Assembly (NCBI GenBank): GCA_963921795.1
Contig: OY997640.1
Location: 5,493,496 to 5,557,495, forward strand
DNA from: Nannobrachium achirus
Taxonomy: Eukaryota > Chordata > Actinopteri > Myctophiformes > Myctophidae
DNA: 64,000 bases
Direction of reading: 5' to 3'
The notes beneath the pieces are model-generated. The model was not told where the DNA came from, searched no databases, and saw only the letters and a program-made list of their open reading frames with translations. The position numbers and the translations under genes are program-made. Positions 33,890-46,994 of the stretch are shown here, piece by piece (position 1 is the first letter of the stretch; every line of letters begins with the position of its first letter).

Positions 33890-35100
33890 CCTACTGATCT
33901 ACTGTGGATATACAGGGGTGATTGGTTTTGTCACAAGATGTATTATATGAACAGGAAGTGCTGTTTCTCTGGTTGCAAAATGTTCCATGTCAGTATGAGT
34001 GACTCACACTGAGAAAAGGTGGTCTCCGCTCTCTCGACCACAACGCTGGAAGCTGACAGGAAGCTGTCGTCTCTGCCTACAACTGACAACATTCACCGTT
34101 GGGGTTGACAGACCTTTGCAAAGACAAATGAGCCACAGAATACAAAGCAGAGGCCAAGTTACATTTTACATACTGTAAAAGCGTTGGGCTCTGGTCTAAA
34201 GATAATTCTCTTTATATGAATGAGGTTTTAATAAGTACATATGATATGGTCCTTGCCTATAACAATAGTAGATTGTGTGTTTATGGGTTCTTCATAAGAG
34301 CAACTGTCAGTGTAGACTAGAGGAAAGGTGAGCAAAGGTCCTCGACCACTGACACCTAAGATTGTAGGCTATACGAGTGTGAAAATATGCTTTGTTACAT
34401 GCAAATACTGTATTGTTGTGCCCTAAATGTGCTGCCACAAAAGAGCCAATAATGTGAGTTTGTATATTGAAATGTATATCATAATATCATATATCATAAT
34501 GGTAATGTATACATACTGTACTTTATCAATACTGAGGGGCTTTTCAGTATGGTGGACAGACGTTTTGTGGCAAATTTTGAAACCTCCCTTCGCCCTCACC
34601 GTTTGGTAGCCTACAGCTGCCTCCATTGTTATGGTCAACTACCTTCGTTCAAAGATGACGAAAAACGCCTCAATCTCCTGCTTTTCATGCACACCTGAGG
34701 TGTTTTACAACAAAGGTTCATATTTTAGATTGTAATGAGAGGAAAGAAAAGATTAGTGTTAAAATATTTTCATTTACGGCCTTCTATTGTTTTTGCGATT
34801 TTTGGTATTTTGATTTCAATGGGTGGGGGCATGCGTTCAAGTGGCTAAATATGTATTTTTAGACACAATAAGCCGGCGATTTCTTTATTACTATCTACAG
34901 TAACACTACCAGCCCATAAGTCACATATGCCCATGAAAGATTGAAAAAGGCCCATGAAAGGCCCATGAAAGATTATATGCAAATGATATTATGACATAAA
35001 ACTACAATCATCAATAATGTATTTTAAACGGTTTTGTAGGGCCCATCAGCATTCATTAATCAACACCTCTCTTTAGTGAAAGCAGTATCCTGTTTCCCAC

Positions 35101-35166
<66 letters not shown>

Positions 35167-35500
35167 TCAGTGTAAACACACGTGGCTCCAGTTAGTCTGT
35201 GCAAACATGACTGTAAGCAAACATGGTGCATAGTGCATACAGAGAATAGCACTAGGATGAATGATTCATACAATATTGGAGTCTTATAATTCCAGTTATA
35301 GAAGCCAGTTCTTCTCTGATGAAGAAGTGGGTGACTGTCAGCACTTGCTATGTGCTGACAGTACAGCAACTTGCAATGGGCTTGGACTGATATGCAATGT
35401 CACCACAGAAACAACCTGTCAAACTACTGCAATAACCCACAGCACTTACAGCAGTCAGTAATTTGTAACTGGCACCTGTAAAAAAAAAAAAAAAGGAAGT
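33890..35500. other. Interval without a recognised gene
   Basis: Contains a (CT)n run at 35106-35167. A 66-codon Cys-containing frame at 35261-35461 has no recognised homology and no splice context. No gene is supported. Confidence 0.45.
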
Positions 35501-35510
35501 GGACGCTACT

Positions 35511-37201
35511 CAGAGATGGGCAGTATTTGAAATACATGTATTTGAAATACGTATTTGAAATCCTTTTTTGTATTTTGTAATTTGTATTTGGCTGCGATGG
35601 AAGAAATTTGATGTAATTTGTATCAAAATACTTTCAGGTCTAGTATTTTCTGTATTTGAAATACAAAATACTTTTTAACGTAATTCTATTCTCAAATGGA
35701 CACATTTGAAACATTCACAAATGTTTAAACTGTAGAGGGAAAGATACATTTTCTTTCAATCTAATTTGCTAGTGGTTTGTGTGTGTGTGATACTGCCATA
35801 GCACTTGACTTTGATTTGCTTCAAATGTAACGTGCATTATGATTACAATTTCGAATGACTTGCGCGCAAGTACTGCGTTCATCTGCATATGTACGTATTT
35901 AGGTTGGTAGGTAGGTAGCTGTGTGTGTTTAAGCACGTAGCACAATAAGGGACCAGCAGTTCTGGCAATGTCATCATTAACAGCCAAAGGGACCAGCATT
36001 CCTGGTGATGTCAGTGGTGATATCACTGGCATCGCCAGTGGTGATGCCAGTGGGGAGCGCACCTCATGGCGCGCTCTGCTGGCGCACAAGCAGGCCATAC
36101 ATGGCCTACTTGTGCACAAGGAGCAAGTTGGCACCTCGACAGAGTGCAGTTTTAGTTATTATTATAAGGCTGGCAGAGCGGTTTTGCACTCTATGAAGTA
36201 TTGACGCAGCGGCACCTGTGCATTCAGTCTGATGCCATAGTTCCTTTAGAAGATAACGGTAAAGTGGGTTCCAGACGATACGCGGTCACCGCCTCCTAGT
36301 AATACATTTTCAATGAGAGGCGGGCGGCTATTTCTGCCGCGCAGCGAAGTTTTGAGGTGGCGAGCGGGCGCAGTCCCGTGAAAATCCCTGCGAGCGTGCT
36401 CGTTTGTGCATGCGTACATGGGCAGTGAGAGATGGATTGTGTTCATCTTTGTGAAATACCGTGTGGCGTTTACTCACTGTGCGAGTGTGTTTGTGTCTCA
36501 CCGCGGTGCGGTAACCGCTGACCCAAGCGGCAGCCATAGCGGTGACCGCGTATCGTGTGGAAGGCACTTCTGGCCTGAGCTCTCACACACTGGCACACAG
36601 TGGTAAACATTTAGGCTGCCTGCTCAAGACAAACACCATAGTATGGTCAATTTAAGTACCTTCCACACGATACGCATTCACCGCTATGGCTGCCGCTTGG
36701 GTCAGCGGTTACCGCACTGCGGTGAGACACAAACACACTCGCTCAGTGAGTAAACGCCACGCAGTATTTCACAAAGATGAACACAATCTCTCACCGCCCA
36801 CATATGCATGCACAAGCGAGCATGCTCGCGTGGATTTCACGGGACCGCGCCCGCTCGCCTCGCCGCCCCAAAACTTCTCCACACAGCCAAAATAGCCTCC
36901 CGCCTCCCATTGAAAATGAATTACTAGGAGGCGGTGACTGCGTATTGTCTGGAAGGCACTTTATTCTTTGAAATTCGGACGGGCAATTAATTTAATAATT
37001 GGCAGTCAATCTATAAAATTACTAATCATTACATCAATTTTTATAAAAAGTATTTATGTATTTTCAAAATACAAAATACGTATTTGAATCTTAAATACAT
37101 TTCTCTGGCCTGTATTTATATTTTGTATTTTGATACATTTTTTGACCCAGTATTTGTATTTTGTATCAAAATACTTTTCAATGTATTTTCGCCCATCTCT
37201 G
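35511..37201. mobile_element. hAT-type MITE with perfect 8-bp duplication
   Basis: Termini CAGAGATGGGC and GCCCATCTCTG are inverted, flanked on both sides by ACGCTACT (35503-35510 and 37202-37209). Ends are rich in TATTTGAAATAC repeats. Two further MITEs are nested inside at 36263-36568 and 36655-36960. Confidence 0.9.
36263..36960. mobile_element. Two opposed Harbinger-like MITEs
   Basis: Copies at 36263-36568 and 36655-36960 are inverted relative to each other. Each has termini like AGTGCCTTCCA followed by GATACGCGGTCACCGC. The second is flanked by TTA on both sides, fitting PIF/Harbinger. Together they form a large foldback. Confidence 0.7.
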
Positions 37202-37429
37202 ACGCTACTGCTGTTGACGACCTTGATTAAAACCTAAGTGGGTTGCAATGTGTCATTTTAAATGCATATTGCCATGCAAAACAAATGCATTTTAATTTTG
37301 CACAAACCCTACAGTGTCTTAATTGGATTCCTTAGGTGACTTTTATTTTACATTTCTGATTGAGTTCATATTCCACCAATTAAATGAGCCTTTCACAAGA
37401 TCAAACAGAAAGTGTGTTTGATGGGTTTA

Positions 37430-37570
37430 TCTCCACGTTGGCCTTGGAACGCCCAGGGTTCCCCAGGTGATGTTGCCTGGGAAGGGCAGTCTGGAGCTCT
37501 CTTCTGGAACTGTCAGGAACTGCCCCCGTAACCCGACTATGGATAAGCGGTTGAAGATGGATGGATGGAT
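37430..37570 (+). mobile_element. Rex3-like LINE 3' end
   Basis: A truncated 3' region with CCCGACTATGGATAAGCGG runs into GATGGATGGATGG. A GATG-repeat tail is characteristic of fish Rex3 (RTE clade). Only about 140 bp remain. Confidence 0.65.
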
Positions 37571-37993
37571 ACACATTGTGTGGACTCTGCTTTTGCTTCT
37601 TTTGTCTAATTGATACAACATACCCTGTCATGTGTTCCAACCTGCCAATATTTGTACTAAACAAACGTGGGTATTTAAACTTTGTATGTTTGAGATATCT
37701 TGATTGATTATAAGTTTGCATAGGAAAAGGTACAGTTTCATGACAGTACAGTTCACTGGTATGAGGTCAAGATAAGCTCAGGAAAGCCACGGCTTATTTA
37801 CATTGAGATCCTTTTTTAACTCGTATAACATTGATTGACAGACAGCTAGAACACAGTAGTATGAAGATATCATCCGAAGAATTGTTGTGAAATTCAATGC
37901 AAAATACATTCTATTTACAATAGAAGAGTCAGGGAGAGGAGGTAAGGTTTGGCTAAAAGGTATAGGCTCAAACATTCAATCAGTAAGCCACTC

Positions 37994-38000
37994 TATAAGG
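37994..38000 (+). promoter_or_regulatory. TATA-like box for leader exon copy 1
   Basis: TATAAGG lies 94 bp before the leader ATG. Identically placed copies occur at 45016, 48492 and 53309, so each unit carries the same putative core promoter. Inference only. Confidence 0.35.
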
Positions 38001-38087
38001 TGCTAAAAGCAAAACAGTTGTTCAGGTGGGTGTGTTAAAAAAAACTCAACAGACGATGTAGAGAAGCAATAGAACTGGTGGACTACC

Positions 38088-38127
38088 ATGCTGATACCAA
38101 ACCTGAGGTTTTTGGTCTTTTTCATGG
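38088..38127 (+). CDS. SLAM-like leader exon, array copy 1
   Basis: ATG opens MLIPNLRFLVFFM plus one base before GTAAAT. All four array copies are identical across the 40 nt. Joined in phase 1 to the Ig1 exon at 57740 it gives FFM-VMNTSDMM, as in the minus-strand paralogue. This copy is 19.6 kb upstream of Ig1. Confidence 0.7.
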
Positions 38128-38934
38128 GTAAATTACTGTTTATTCTTTCCTGTTACATAACCTGTAAGTTGATATATTATTAGACAGTCTTAATTTTAGA
38201 CAGTCTTTTATTATATTAAGTTATTTTAGACTTTGCAAAAGTATTTGTCCTGGTCTTAGCAAAATATGGTATGTATTATTGTTAACCTACATATTGTTGC
38301 TGTCAAACCATTTATGTCCAGAACCATGTGTTCAAATTGATCAGTGACTCATTTAGTCACAAGCTCATGTGACATACACTGTATATTGTCATTGGTTAAA
38401 TATTCATTAACCACTTTCACTTGTAATTGTACTTGTACAATATAGTGAAAATAGCAGATCTGCAAGGTCACATTGCGTTGATGTGTAGATCAGCTATTTT
38501 CACTACGTTTGTGCAACACTCTTGTATGACAAAGTAGGGCATTCTTTTAAGAACAGTGCTCCAATTTAGAATTTAGGCATTTAGCATTATGTTCTTAATC
38601 CAGAGAGCGATTTACTATAAGCACAAGGTGTTGCATAGAAATAGTACTCTAGAATCATAGGTAAACTGAGAACCTCAGTTCCTCGCATGCCTTGCATGGT
38701 TTCCTCTGCCATCTGTGTATGAATGTGTGTGTGAATGGGTGAATCTAATGCACAATCTCTGTAAAGTGCCTTGTCTAAAAGCGCTTTATAAATGCAAGTA
38801 TTTATTTTTTTATAATTATAGTTTTGTCAATACAATTGAAATGTAGTAGGGTTGCCTAAAAGGAACATCCCAAATAAGACCTTTTACTGTCTTTTTTACG
38901 TTGGAAACCCTCGGTATTTAATTCATGGACATAA

Positions 38935-39130
38935 TAAGTAGCAAGCAAAGAAAACATTCAATAAACGTGAAAATCTTGGCTGGCTGAAGACCAAACATGC
39001 TGCAGCATTCTGTATCATTTGGAGAGGCTTATGTGCACATGCTGGGAGGCCAGTAATAAGAGAGTTGCTGTAGTCAAGTTTTGATATGACTGCTGTCTGG
39101 ATGAGGAGCTGGGCTTACTCCTAGGTGAGG
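38935..39130 (-). mobile_element. L2-like LINE remnant inside array unit
   Basis: The minus frame reads SKLDYSNSLITGLPACAHKP, then LQMIQNAA, an L2/CR1 reverse-transcriptase block. Equivalent pieces recur in units 2-4 and, inverted, at 8345-8420. Confidence 0.7.
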
Positions 39131-40605
39131 AAGGAGCACACACGCGAAGAGAAGAGAAGATCAGATTTGTTGCAGTCAGGATTGTTGTTGAATATGAGCA
39201 GATATTGAGCAGCACAGCATAGTCAGCACCTTTCAGCAGTTTGATAGCTTGTTTGTTTGGCATTTGATAGAGTATGGTATCACCTGCCTCTGACAGTACC
39301 AGTGTAGATTGTGTCTGGGATTATGGCATTCATGAAACTAGAAAATAGCCCTTATCGGTAGTCTGGCCCCTGTGAAAGTCCCCTGTACACAGACGGATAC
39401 TAGTCCAGTGGGCAGCTAAACATTCAAAATTGAGGACAGCTCAATGGTAAATACGTATAGTTCTTTTCCAAAATGCTAAATAGTGTAAAATGGTGCAAAA
39501 TGAAGTGAAATAATGTAAAATACATGCTTTCAACATGCACGCTACATCATTATCAGACATAAAAAAAACGGTATTATATGTATTTGGCAACACATTTATA
39601 TATGAAATCAAGTGTAAAATGAAAAATAAATACATCACAAGCACTCATCACTATAATAGATCTATAACACAAGGATTATATATGTGCTATGTGTACTTTT
39701 GTGGCTGTTGTGTTGGTGTATGTTATGTTATGTTTTGTTTTGTTTACTGCTTTGTTTACTGTTCTGTTTGTTTTGTCTGATGTTGCTCGAATTTCATGTC
39801 TAAATGTGAAAAAAGTGTATTTTGTAAATAGCGGAGCTCCTTGAAAACAAGATAGTTCATCTCAAGGGGTTAATCCTAAATAAAGAATTTCAAACTCAGG
39901 ATCAAACATTTTGGCAATTAGACTCCGTTAATGTATAAGATTAATTCATTAATTAGTGGCCAAGGCCACGAAGTGGCAAATGGCCACTCATTGATATTGG
40001 ACTTCATCATTACTATTATTATTATTATTCCGCCACTTTTTCTCTAGCGGCTAAAACGCGAAGCTCGCAACAATCGGCCAAAGGGTGGCGCTGTAGGAAG
40101 CCTTTGAAAATGCCAACTTTGAACAGGTGTAGCTCATGCCCTGTTTCAGGTACAGCAATGAAACCTATATACTCTTATGCGTCTCCTCATGCCGAACAAC
40201 TTTTACGCTCTGACTTTTGACCTCTGACCTTTACTTCTCCCACAATTTTGAATTATATGAAAAACAGTCAAAATCTATCTCCTCCTGGGATTTTCGCGTA
40301 ACATGCGCGAAACTTTTTTTACATGAACTTTGGACCAATATGGTCAGATCTGTCTCGGCGGATTTCTTTTAAAGCGAAACATTATTTTTGGAGCTGTGGA
40401 ACACAAGCTCCCAATAAACAGGTATGTCCGTGGGTATGTGGGTGGCTGGGTGGCTGGGTGGCTGGCTGGCTGGGTGGGTGGCTGGCTGGCCGTGTCCGTA
40501 GTCTGGCAATACCTTGAGTGGCCACACACAACACACTAGTTAAAGGAGGGGCGCTGTTTTGTGCAGGCCAGGCACACTCACCACTCACTCATAGGAACAG
40601 TTTAC

Positions 40606-40607
40606 AG

Positions 40608-40693
<86 letters not shown>
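40606..40693. repeat. (CA)n microsatellite
   Basis: About 43 CA units inside element E. Confidence 0.95.
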
Positions 40694-40695
<2 letters not shown>

Positions 40696-41470
40696 ATTTA
40701 TAGATCTAGAACACATAGAATTTATATATAGAACACTTAGAATTCATAGATCTAAAACACATAGAATCAAAAGCATAGATCTGGAACTGCTCAAATTCAC
40801 AGCTCCACTTCGAACGAGGTTTGATTTTTTAATAATTCACTCAATGTTGCAGTTTTATGCAAATTATTCTTCTGCCTCTAAATCATACATGCAAAGTGAC
40901 ACGTTCATGGCATTTGGCAAATATGTCGAGGGTTAGTCCAAATATCACTGAAAGCAATCTTACTCCAATTGGCCAAAGGGGGGCGCTATACAAAGCGTTT
41001 GAAAACTCAAACTTTAAAGGGGCATAAGTCATGCCTCGTTTCGTTTGAAGACATGCAACTTGCTTACACGCGTGCCTTGACTCAAGCGGAAGACATCTCT
41101 GTCTTTGTTAAGTAAGCTCCACCCTTAGATTTTCTGCCATTTTGAGCAGTTTGTAAAACACTTAAACCCGCTTTTATTCCGGAACTTTCGCGTCACGTGC
41201 ACGGAACTTTTTTTACATGAACTTTGGACCAATATCTAAAGATCTGTCAGATCGTTTTTTTTTTAATTGAAACATGCTTTTTTAATAATTCAATCAACAT
41301 TGCAAGTCTTATGCAAATTATACTTCTGCCTCTAAAACATACATGCAAAGTAAAATTTCATGACGAACTACTATAGAGGGTTAGTCCAAATATCACTGAA
41401 ACCAATCTTACCCCAATTGGCCAAAGGGGGGCGCTATATCATTTTGAAAGAAGGCGTCAAGTACATTACA

Positions 41471-43712
41471 TGAAACTTTTTCTTTTTTCTTTTCTTTTTT
41501 TTTTTAAATGACAGGTCCATTATGTGTGACTGCCGTAGTGTAGTGGTCAGTGCCTGTGCCTGATATTTGGATGGTTGTGAGTTCGAACCCCACGTTGGGT
41601 TGAGTTGATGTTAACATCCTGGATGCCCATGGCATGTGCATATGTCAAACTCTTTAATGTTGACACGTCTGATCTAACTCCAGATCACGTTCATGTTTAA
41701 AATGAGCCCTTCTCTACCGGCCGTTTTGAGTAAAAGAAAATATGATCACTCGAAAATGTCAGAAATACTCAGATTACATTTACTTTCACCCCAAGCCTCC
41801 AAAATATAAAAAAGAAATCAATAAAATCAAGGCACTCAGCCTACATAGAACTTTTTTTTTAAACAAACATGGTTAACAGATCCTGTGGCTGCCTAGTGTA
41901 GTAGTACATGCAGAAGCTCGTTGGATCGAATCCCACCTGGGGCTTGTATAAGCATAAAACCATGACATAAATCCTGAAACCTGAAACAAGCATTATAATA
42001 CAAACTGTCATGTCTACACCTATGTTGTGATTTCCAAGGATTGCAATGATACCATGTACCAGCTCAGTGTTCTAGTGGTTTGAGTGTCTGCCCTGAGACT
42101 GGGAGATCTGGGTTCAAACCCGGGTCGCGTCATACCAAAGATTCTAAAAAATGGGACCCAGTTCCTCCCTGCTTGAAACTCAACATCTAGGGTTGGATTG
42201 GTGGTAACTCCCTGCGACATACTAGTGTCATGTCCAGGGGGTGTACTTGTACATCAAGCTGCCTTACGCTACAGAAACAGGAGATAGGATCCTGCCCTAT
42301 GAGATTCATAGCCTGGCCGATTCATATGGTCTTCATAGCTCAGCAAGGCTTACTATGTACAACATCAAACTGTCCAGGTGCATAGTATCACAATTTTTTT
42401 TTTTTTTTTTTTTTTTTTTACGTCTGTTGCATATAGGCCTACAGTCTTTTGCATACATGTCGTAGAGGCCAATTTGTGCTTTTACCTATAACCACCGATT
42501 AGTGTAAAACTTTGTATGCATGAAACTTTTTCTTTTTTTTTTCTTTTTTTTTAACGACAGGTCCTTTATGTGTGACTGCCATAGTGTAGTGGTCAGTGCC
42601 TGTGCCTGATATACGGTTGGTTGTGAGTTCAAACCCCACGTCGGGTTGAGTTGATGTTAACATCCTGGATGCCCATGGCATGTGCGTATGTCAAACTCTT
42701 TAATGTTGACACGTCTGATCTAACTCCAGATCACGTTCATGTTTAAAATGAGCCCTTCTCTACCAGCCGTTTTTTTTCCTGTTCTGAGTAAAAGAAAATA
42801 TGATCACTCGAAAATGTCAGAAATACATACAATAGATTACATTTACTCAGATTGATTTCACCCCAAGCCTCCAAAATATAAAAAAGAAATCAATAAAATC
42901 AAAGCACTCAGCCTACATAGAACTTTTTTTTAAACAAACATGGCTAACAGATTCTGTGGCTGCCTAGTGTAGTGGTCAGGGCATATGCCTTTCATGCAGA
43001 AGGTCGTTGGATCGAATCCCGCCTGGGGTTTATATAAGCGTAAAACCATGATATTTGGTACACTTCACAGTTTGGTTCCTTGAACAATGTCTGATATGGA
43101 GCCTTCCTAAAAATGTCCCCCAACCCCCCGTGATGCGTATTTTAATATCCGCCATTACTAAATAATGTATTTTGCATCATAAATCCTGAAACAAGCATTA
43201 TAATACAAACTGTCATGTCTACACCTATGTTGTGATTTCCAAGGATTGCAACAATATCATGTACCAGCTCAGTGGCCTAGTGGTTTGAGTGTCTGCCCTG
43301 AGACTGGGAGATCCTGGTTCAAACCCCGGTCGCGTCATACCAAAGATTCTAAAAAATGGTACCCAGTGCCTCCCTGCTTGAAACTCAGAATCAGGGGTTG
43401 GAATGGGGAAAACTACCTGTGACATGCTAGCGTCATGTCCAGGGGGTGTACTTGTACATCAAGTTGCCTTACGCTACAGAAACAGGAGATAGGCTCCTGC
43501 CCTATGAGATTCATAGCCGTGCTGATTCATGATCTTCATAGCTCAGCAAGGCTTACTATGTACAGTACATAATCAAACTGTCCAGGTGCATAGTGTCACA
43601 GTTTTTTATGTCTGTTGCATATAGGCCTACAGTCTTTTGCATACATGTTGTGTAGAGGCCAATTTGTGCTTTTACCTATAACCACCGATTAGTTTAAAAC
43701 TTTGTATGCACA
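41471..43712 (+). repeat. Tandem ~1.1-kb duplication of tRNA-like SINE cluster
   Basis: The block 41471-42515 is repeated at 42520-43712. Each block has three tRNA-like heads with B-box sequences such as GAGTTCGAACCCC, GGATCGAATCCC and GGTTCAAACCC. The second copy carries about 150 bp extra (about 43045-43190). None looks like a functional tRNA. Confidence 0.7.
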
Positions 43713-45109
43713 CTTCCCAGAGGCCAAGGAAAAACCTGTGCCCGGCATTTTTCACATCTGCCATTTATAGCGCCACCAGAAGGCCGACTTACAGTATGTA
43801 AAACACATTCTTCGATATTACTCCTTCAGATTTTATCCGAAAATCACACAAATCAGTACACAGTATCTCTACAGTGATGTAATCATGACGGATTTGTCAG
43901 ATATCATATTCTATCTAATTGGCTAACATTGAATTCCAAGGTTTGCAGGATTGCTCCTTTTTGAACAAAATGTCTCAAACGCAGCCTGCTATGTGTGTGA
44001 TATTTTGCACACACATTCCCACTAGGCCAAGGAACAGATGCCACCCTTCTCACATTGGCCTTTATAGCGCCACCAGCGGGTACATTTTTGCAAAACACAT
44101 TTTTGGAACAAAATGCTTCAAATCCTGCATGCAGCGTCCGATTGCCGTGAAAGGCCCAAGAACACGTGGCACCCTTTTCACTTTGGCCTATTATAGAGTC
44201 ACCACTAGGCCAAAAAAAACCTACCTGACCTGCCGGAGTCCTGTTCGGAAGAACACTGCTTCTAGTTTTTCTTTGATATTCTTCTTTGCTTTCCCTTGAT
44301 GCCTTTTTGCTTTCCTGCTTTTTATGCCTTGGACACTTTATCGCTGCTTGCAGCTATATTAGCTTTTAATATAGGGAGAGTATAGGGATTAACCCTTACA
44401 CTACATTTTTTAAACCAACATCACACAAATCCATACACATTATCTCTATAGAATTCGTGCGTAAGGCGGAGTTAGGGAGGAGTTTCGCTCCAGATGACGT
44501 ATTTCCCGTCGCCATCCTCGAGGGACGTCACTTATAATAATAATAAGTCAAGTGCACTACAACGTTTACACAACCTCCATGACGATCCTATTACTGTAGG
44601 CCTATGTATTGAGATAGATTGTTGTAGGCTACAACAGTTATCATCAAAATAAACCATATCAAAGTGTGCAGGACATTTCTCTCTCAAAATAACAACTTTT
44701 CTAGTGTTATTTCTTATCCTGGTAAACATCATGGGTCTGTCTGTCTGACAGACAGCGTTTCATGACAGTACAGTTCACTGGTATGAGGTCAAGATAAGCT
44801 CAGGAAAGCCACGGCTTATTTACATTGAGATCCTTTTTTAACTCGTATAACATTGATTGACAGACAGCTAGAACACAGTAGTATGAAGATATCATCAGAA
44901 GAATTGTTGTGAAATTCCATGCAAAATACATTCTATTTACAATAGAAGAGTCAGGGAGAGGAGGTAAGGTTTGGCTAAAAGGTATAGGCTCAAACATTCA
45001 ATCAGTAAGCCACTCTATAAGGTGCTAAAAGCAAAACAGTTGTTCAGGTGGGTGTGTTAAAAAAAACTCAACAGACGATGTAGAGAAGCAATAGAACTGG
45101 TGGACTACC

Positions 45110-45149
45110 ATGCTGATACCAAACCTGAGGTTTTTGGTCTTTTTCATGG
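45110..45149 (+). CDS. SLAM-like leader exon, array copy 2
   Basis: Identical to copy 1 over 40 nt with the same GTAAAT donor; a TATA-like box lies at 45016. Confidence 0.7.
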
Positions 45150-46146
45150 GTAAATTACTGTTTATTCTTTCCTGTTACATAACCTGTAAGTTGATATCTT
45201 ATTAGACAGTCTTAATTTTAGACAGTCTTTTATTATATTAAGTTATTTTAGACTTTGCAAAAGTATTTGTCCTGGTCTTAGCAAAATATGGTATGTATTA
45301 TTGTTAACCTACATATTGTTGCTGTCAAACCATTTATGTCCAGAACCATGTGTTCAAATTGATCAGTGACTCATTTAGTCACAAGCTCATGTGACATACA
45401 CTGTATATTGTCATTGGTTAAATATTCATTAACCACTTTCACTTGTAATTGTACTTGTACAATATAGTGAAAATAGCAGATCTGCAAGGTCACATTGCGT
45501 TGATGTGTAGATCAGCTATTTTCACTACGTTTGTGCAACACTCTTGTATGACAAAGTAGGGCATTCTTTTAAGAACAGTGCTCCAATTTAGAATTTAGGC
45601 ATTTAGCATTATGTTCTTAATCCAGAGAGCGATTTACTATAAGCACAAGGTGTTGCATAGAAATAGTACTCTAGAATCATAGGTAAACTGAGAACCTCAG
45701 TTCCTCGCATGCCTTGCATGGTTTCCTCTGCCATCTGTGTATGAATGTGTGTGTGAATGGGTGAATCTAATGCACAATCTCTGTAAAGTGCCTTGTCTAA
45801 AAGCGCTTTATAAATGCAAGTATTTATTTTTTTATAATTATATTTTTGTCAATACAATTGAAATGTAGTAGGGTTGCCTAAAAGGAACATCCCAAATAAG
45901 ACCTTTTACTGTCTTTTTTACGTTGGAAACCCTCGGTATTTAATTCATGGACATAATAAGTAGCAAGCAAAGAAAACATTCAATAGACGTGAAAATCTTG
46001 GCTGGCTGAAGACCAAACATGCTGCAGCATTCTGTATCATTTGGAGAGGCTTATGTGCACATGCTGGGAGGCCAGTAATAAGAGAGTTGCTGTAGTCAAA
46101 TTTTGATATGACTGCTGTCTGGATGAGGAGCTGGGCTTACTCCTAG

Positions 46147-46994
46147 GGAGGCCACAACTGAATTAACCTGGAAAATATCATGGACAATGCGTAATCATGG
46201 ACACAAACCTAGAAAAAAAAACTACATTCACTCTATGTTTCTTTACCTCCATTTATTATTACACTTATTATTATTATTATGATTACTGTTATTACCCATA
46301 TTATTAGTCTGTTTGTTTCTCTTTACTTTTCTTTTCTTAATTTTCTCTTACCTGCTATTACACCCATATTATTACCTGTAGTCTGTTTTTCTTTTCTTAA
46401 TTTTCTCTTACCTGCTATTAGGCTGATGTATCCTTAAATCCTAAACACTTTAAATTATTATGAATCAAACAGTAAAAAAAAAAAAAAAAAAAGTACATTC
46501 ATTCTATCATGTTTCCTTTTCAGTTATTATTATTATTATTATTATTGCACTTATCCTTTTATCATGTTTCCTTTATCTCCATTTATTTAATTACATTTTT
46601 TTGAGAAAAAAAAGTAGATTATTCATATATTCATTTATTTCATTATCACCAGAAGGTAAAATCGTATACTCTTATAACATATTCTGATTCCTGAATTGCT
46701 AGTGTTGATGTATATGGAAATTCTTCCAACATGTTTTTTCCCTCTTCTTAATTTTCCATTTATTTTTTTTATTTTTTATTTTCCATTCTCTCATATCTGC
46801 TATGAGGCCGATGTATCCTTGAATTTCAAACATTCCTATAACTAATCACTGTATTTTACTCCTTGAATAAGTAGGATAGGCTTCTACAAGCTTTCAGCTT
46901 CAGCCTATTCCTTTTGACCACATGTAACAATGACTAAGTGGATGTATGACTTGTAAAAATGTGAGTGATCAAATAAACTAAACTAAACTAAACT
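46147..46994 (+). mobile_element. LINE 3' end inserted in unit 2
   Basis: Absent from units 1, 3 and 4. It ends AAATAAACTAAACTAAACT, a fish LINE-type tail, and is flanked by CTAGG on both sides (the empty site has one CTAGG). It therefore arrived after the array formed. Confidence 0.8.

Larger units (their letters stand above)
37733..39953 (+). repeat. Exon-1 array, unit 1 (5' part missing)
   Basis: Starts at GTTTCATGACAGTACAG and contains, in order, promoter-proximal sequence, leader exon (38088-38127), a palindromic MITE (about 38290-38510), an inverted L2-like LINE remnant (about 38570-39130) and a distal segment ending TAAGATTAATTCATTAAT. Lacks the ~395-bp 5' part seen in units 2-4. It is nearly identical to the other units. 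Confidence 0.9.
39954..44360. mobile_element. 4.4-kb Helitron-like element E between units 1 and 2
   Basis: The other unit junctions read CATTAAT/AGCTTTT, so this insertion is precise with no target duplication. Read on the minus strand it can be placed between A and T, opening ATATAGCTGCAAGCAGCG and closing with GTGGCCTTGGCCAC hairpin and CTAA. That fits A^T insertion, a 3' hairpin and a CTRR end. No transposase or Rep/helicase was seen. The interior holds a (CA)n run (40606-40693), paired tRNA-like repeats (41471-43712) and GCGCCACC-type repeats. Confidence 0.65.

Noticed and set aside
35261-35461. 66-codon frame with several cysteines
   Set aside because: No recognised family, no splice sites of note, next to a (CT)n run; chance is a sufficient explanation.
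41530-43330. tRNA genes
   Set aside because: A/B-box-like sequences are present but cloverleaf pairing looks poor and the copies are embedded in repeats; called SINE-like instead.
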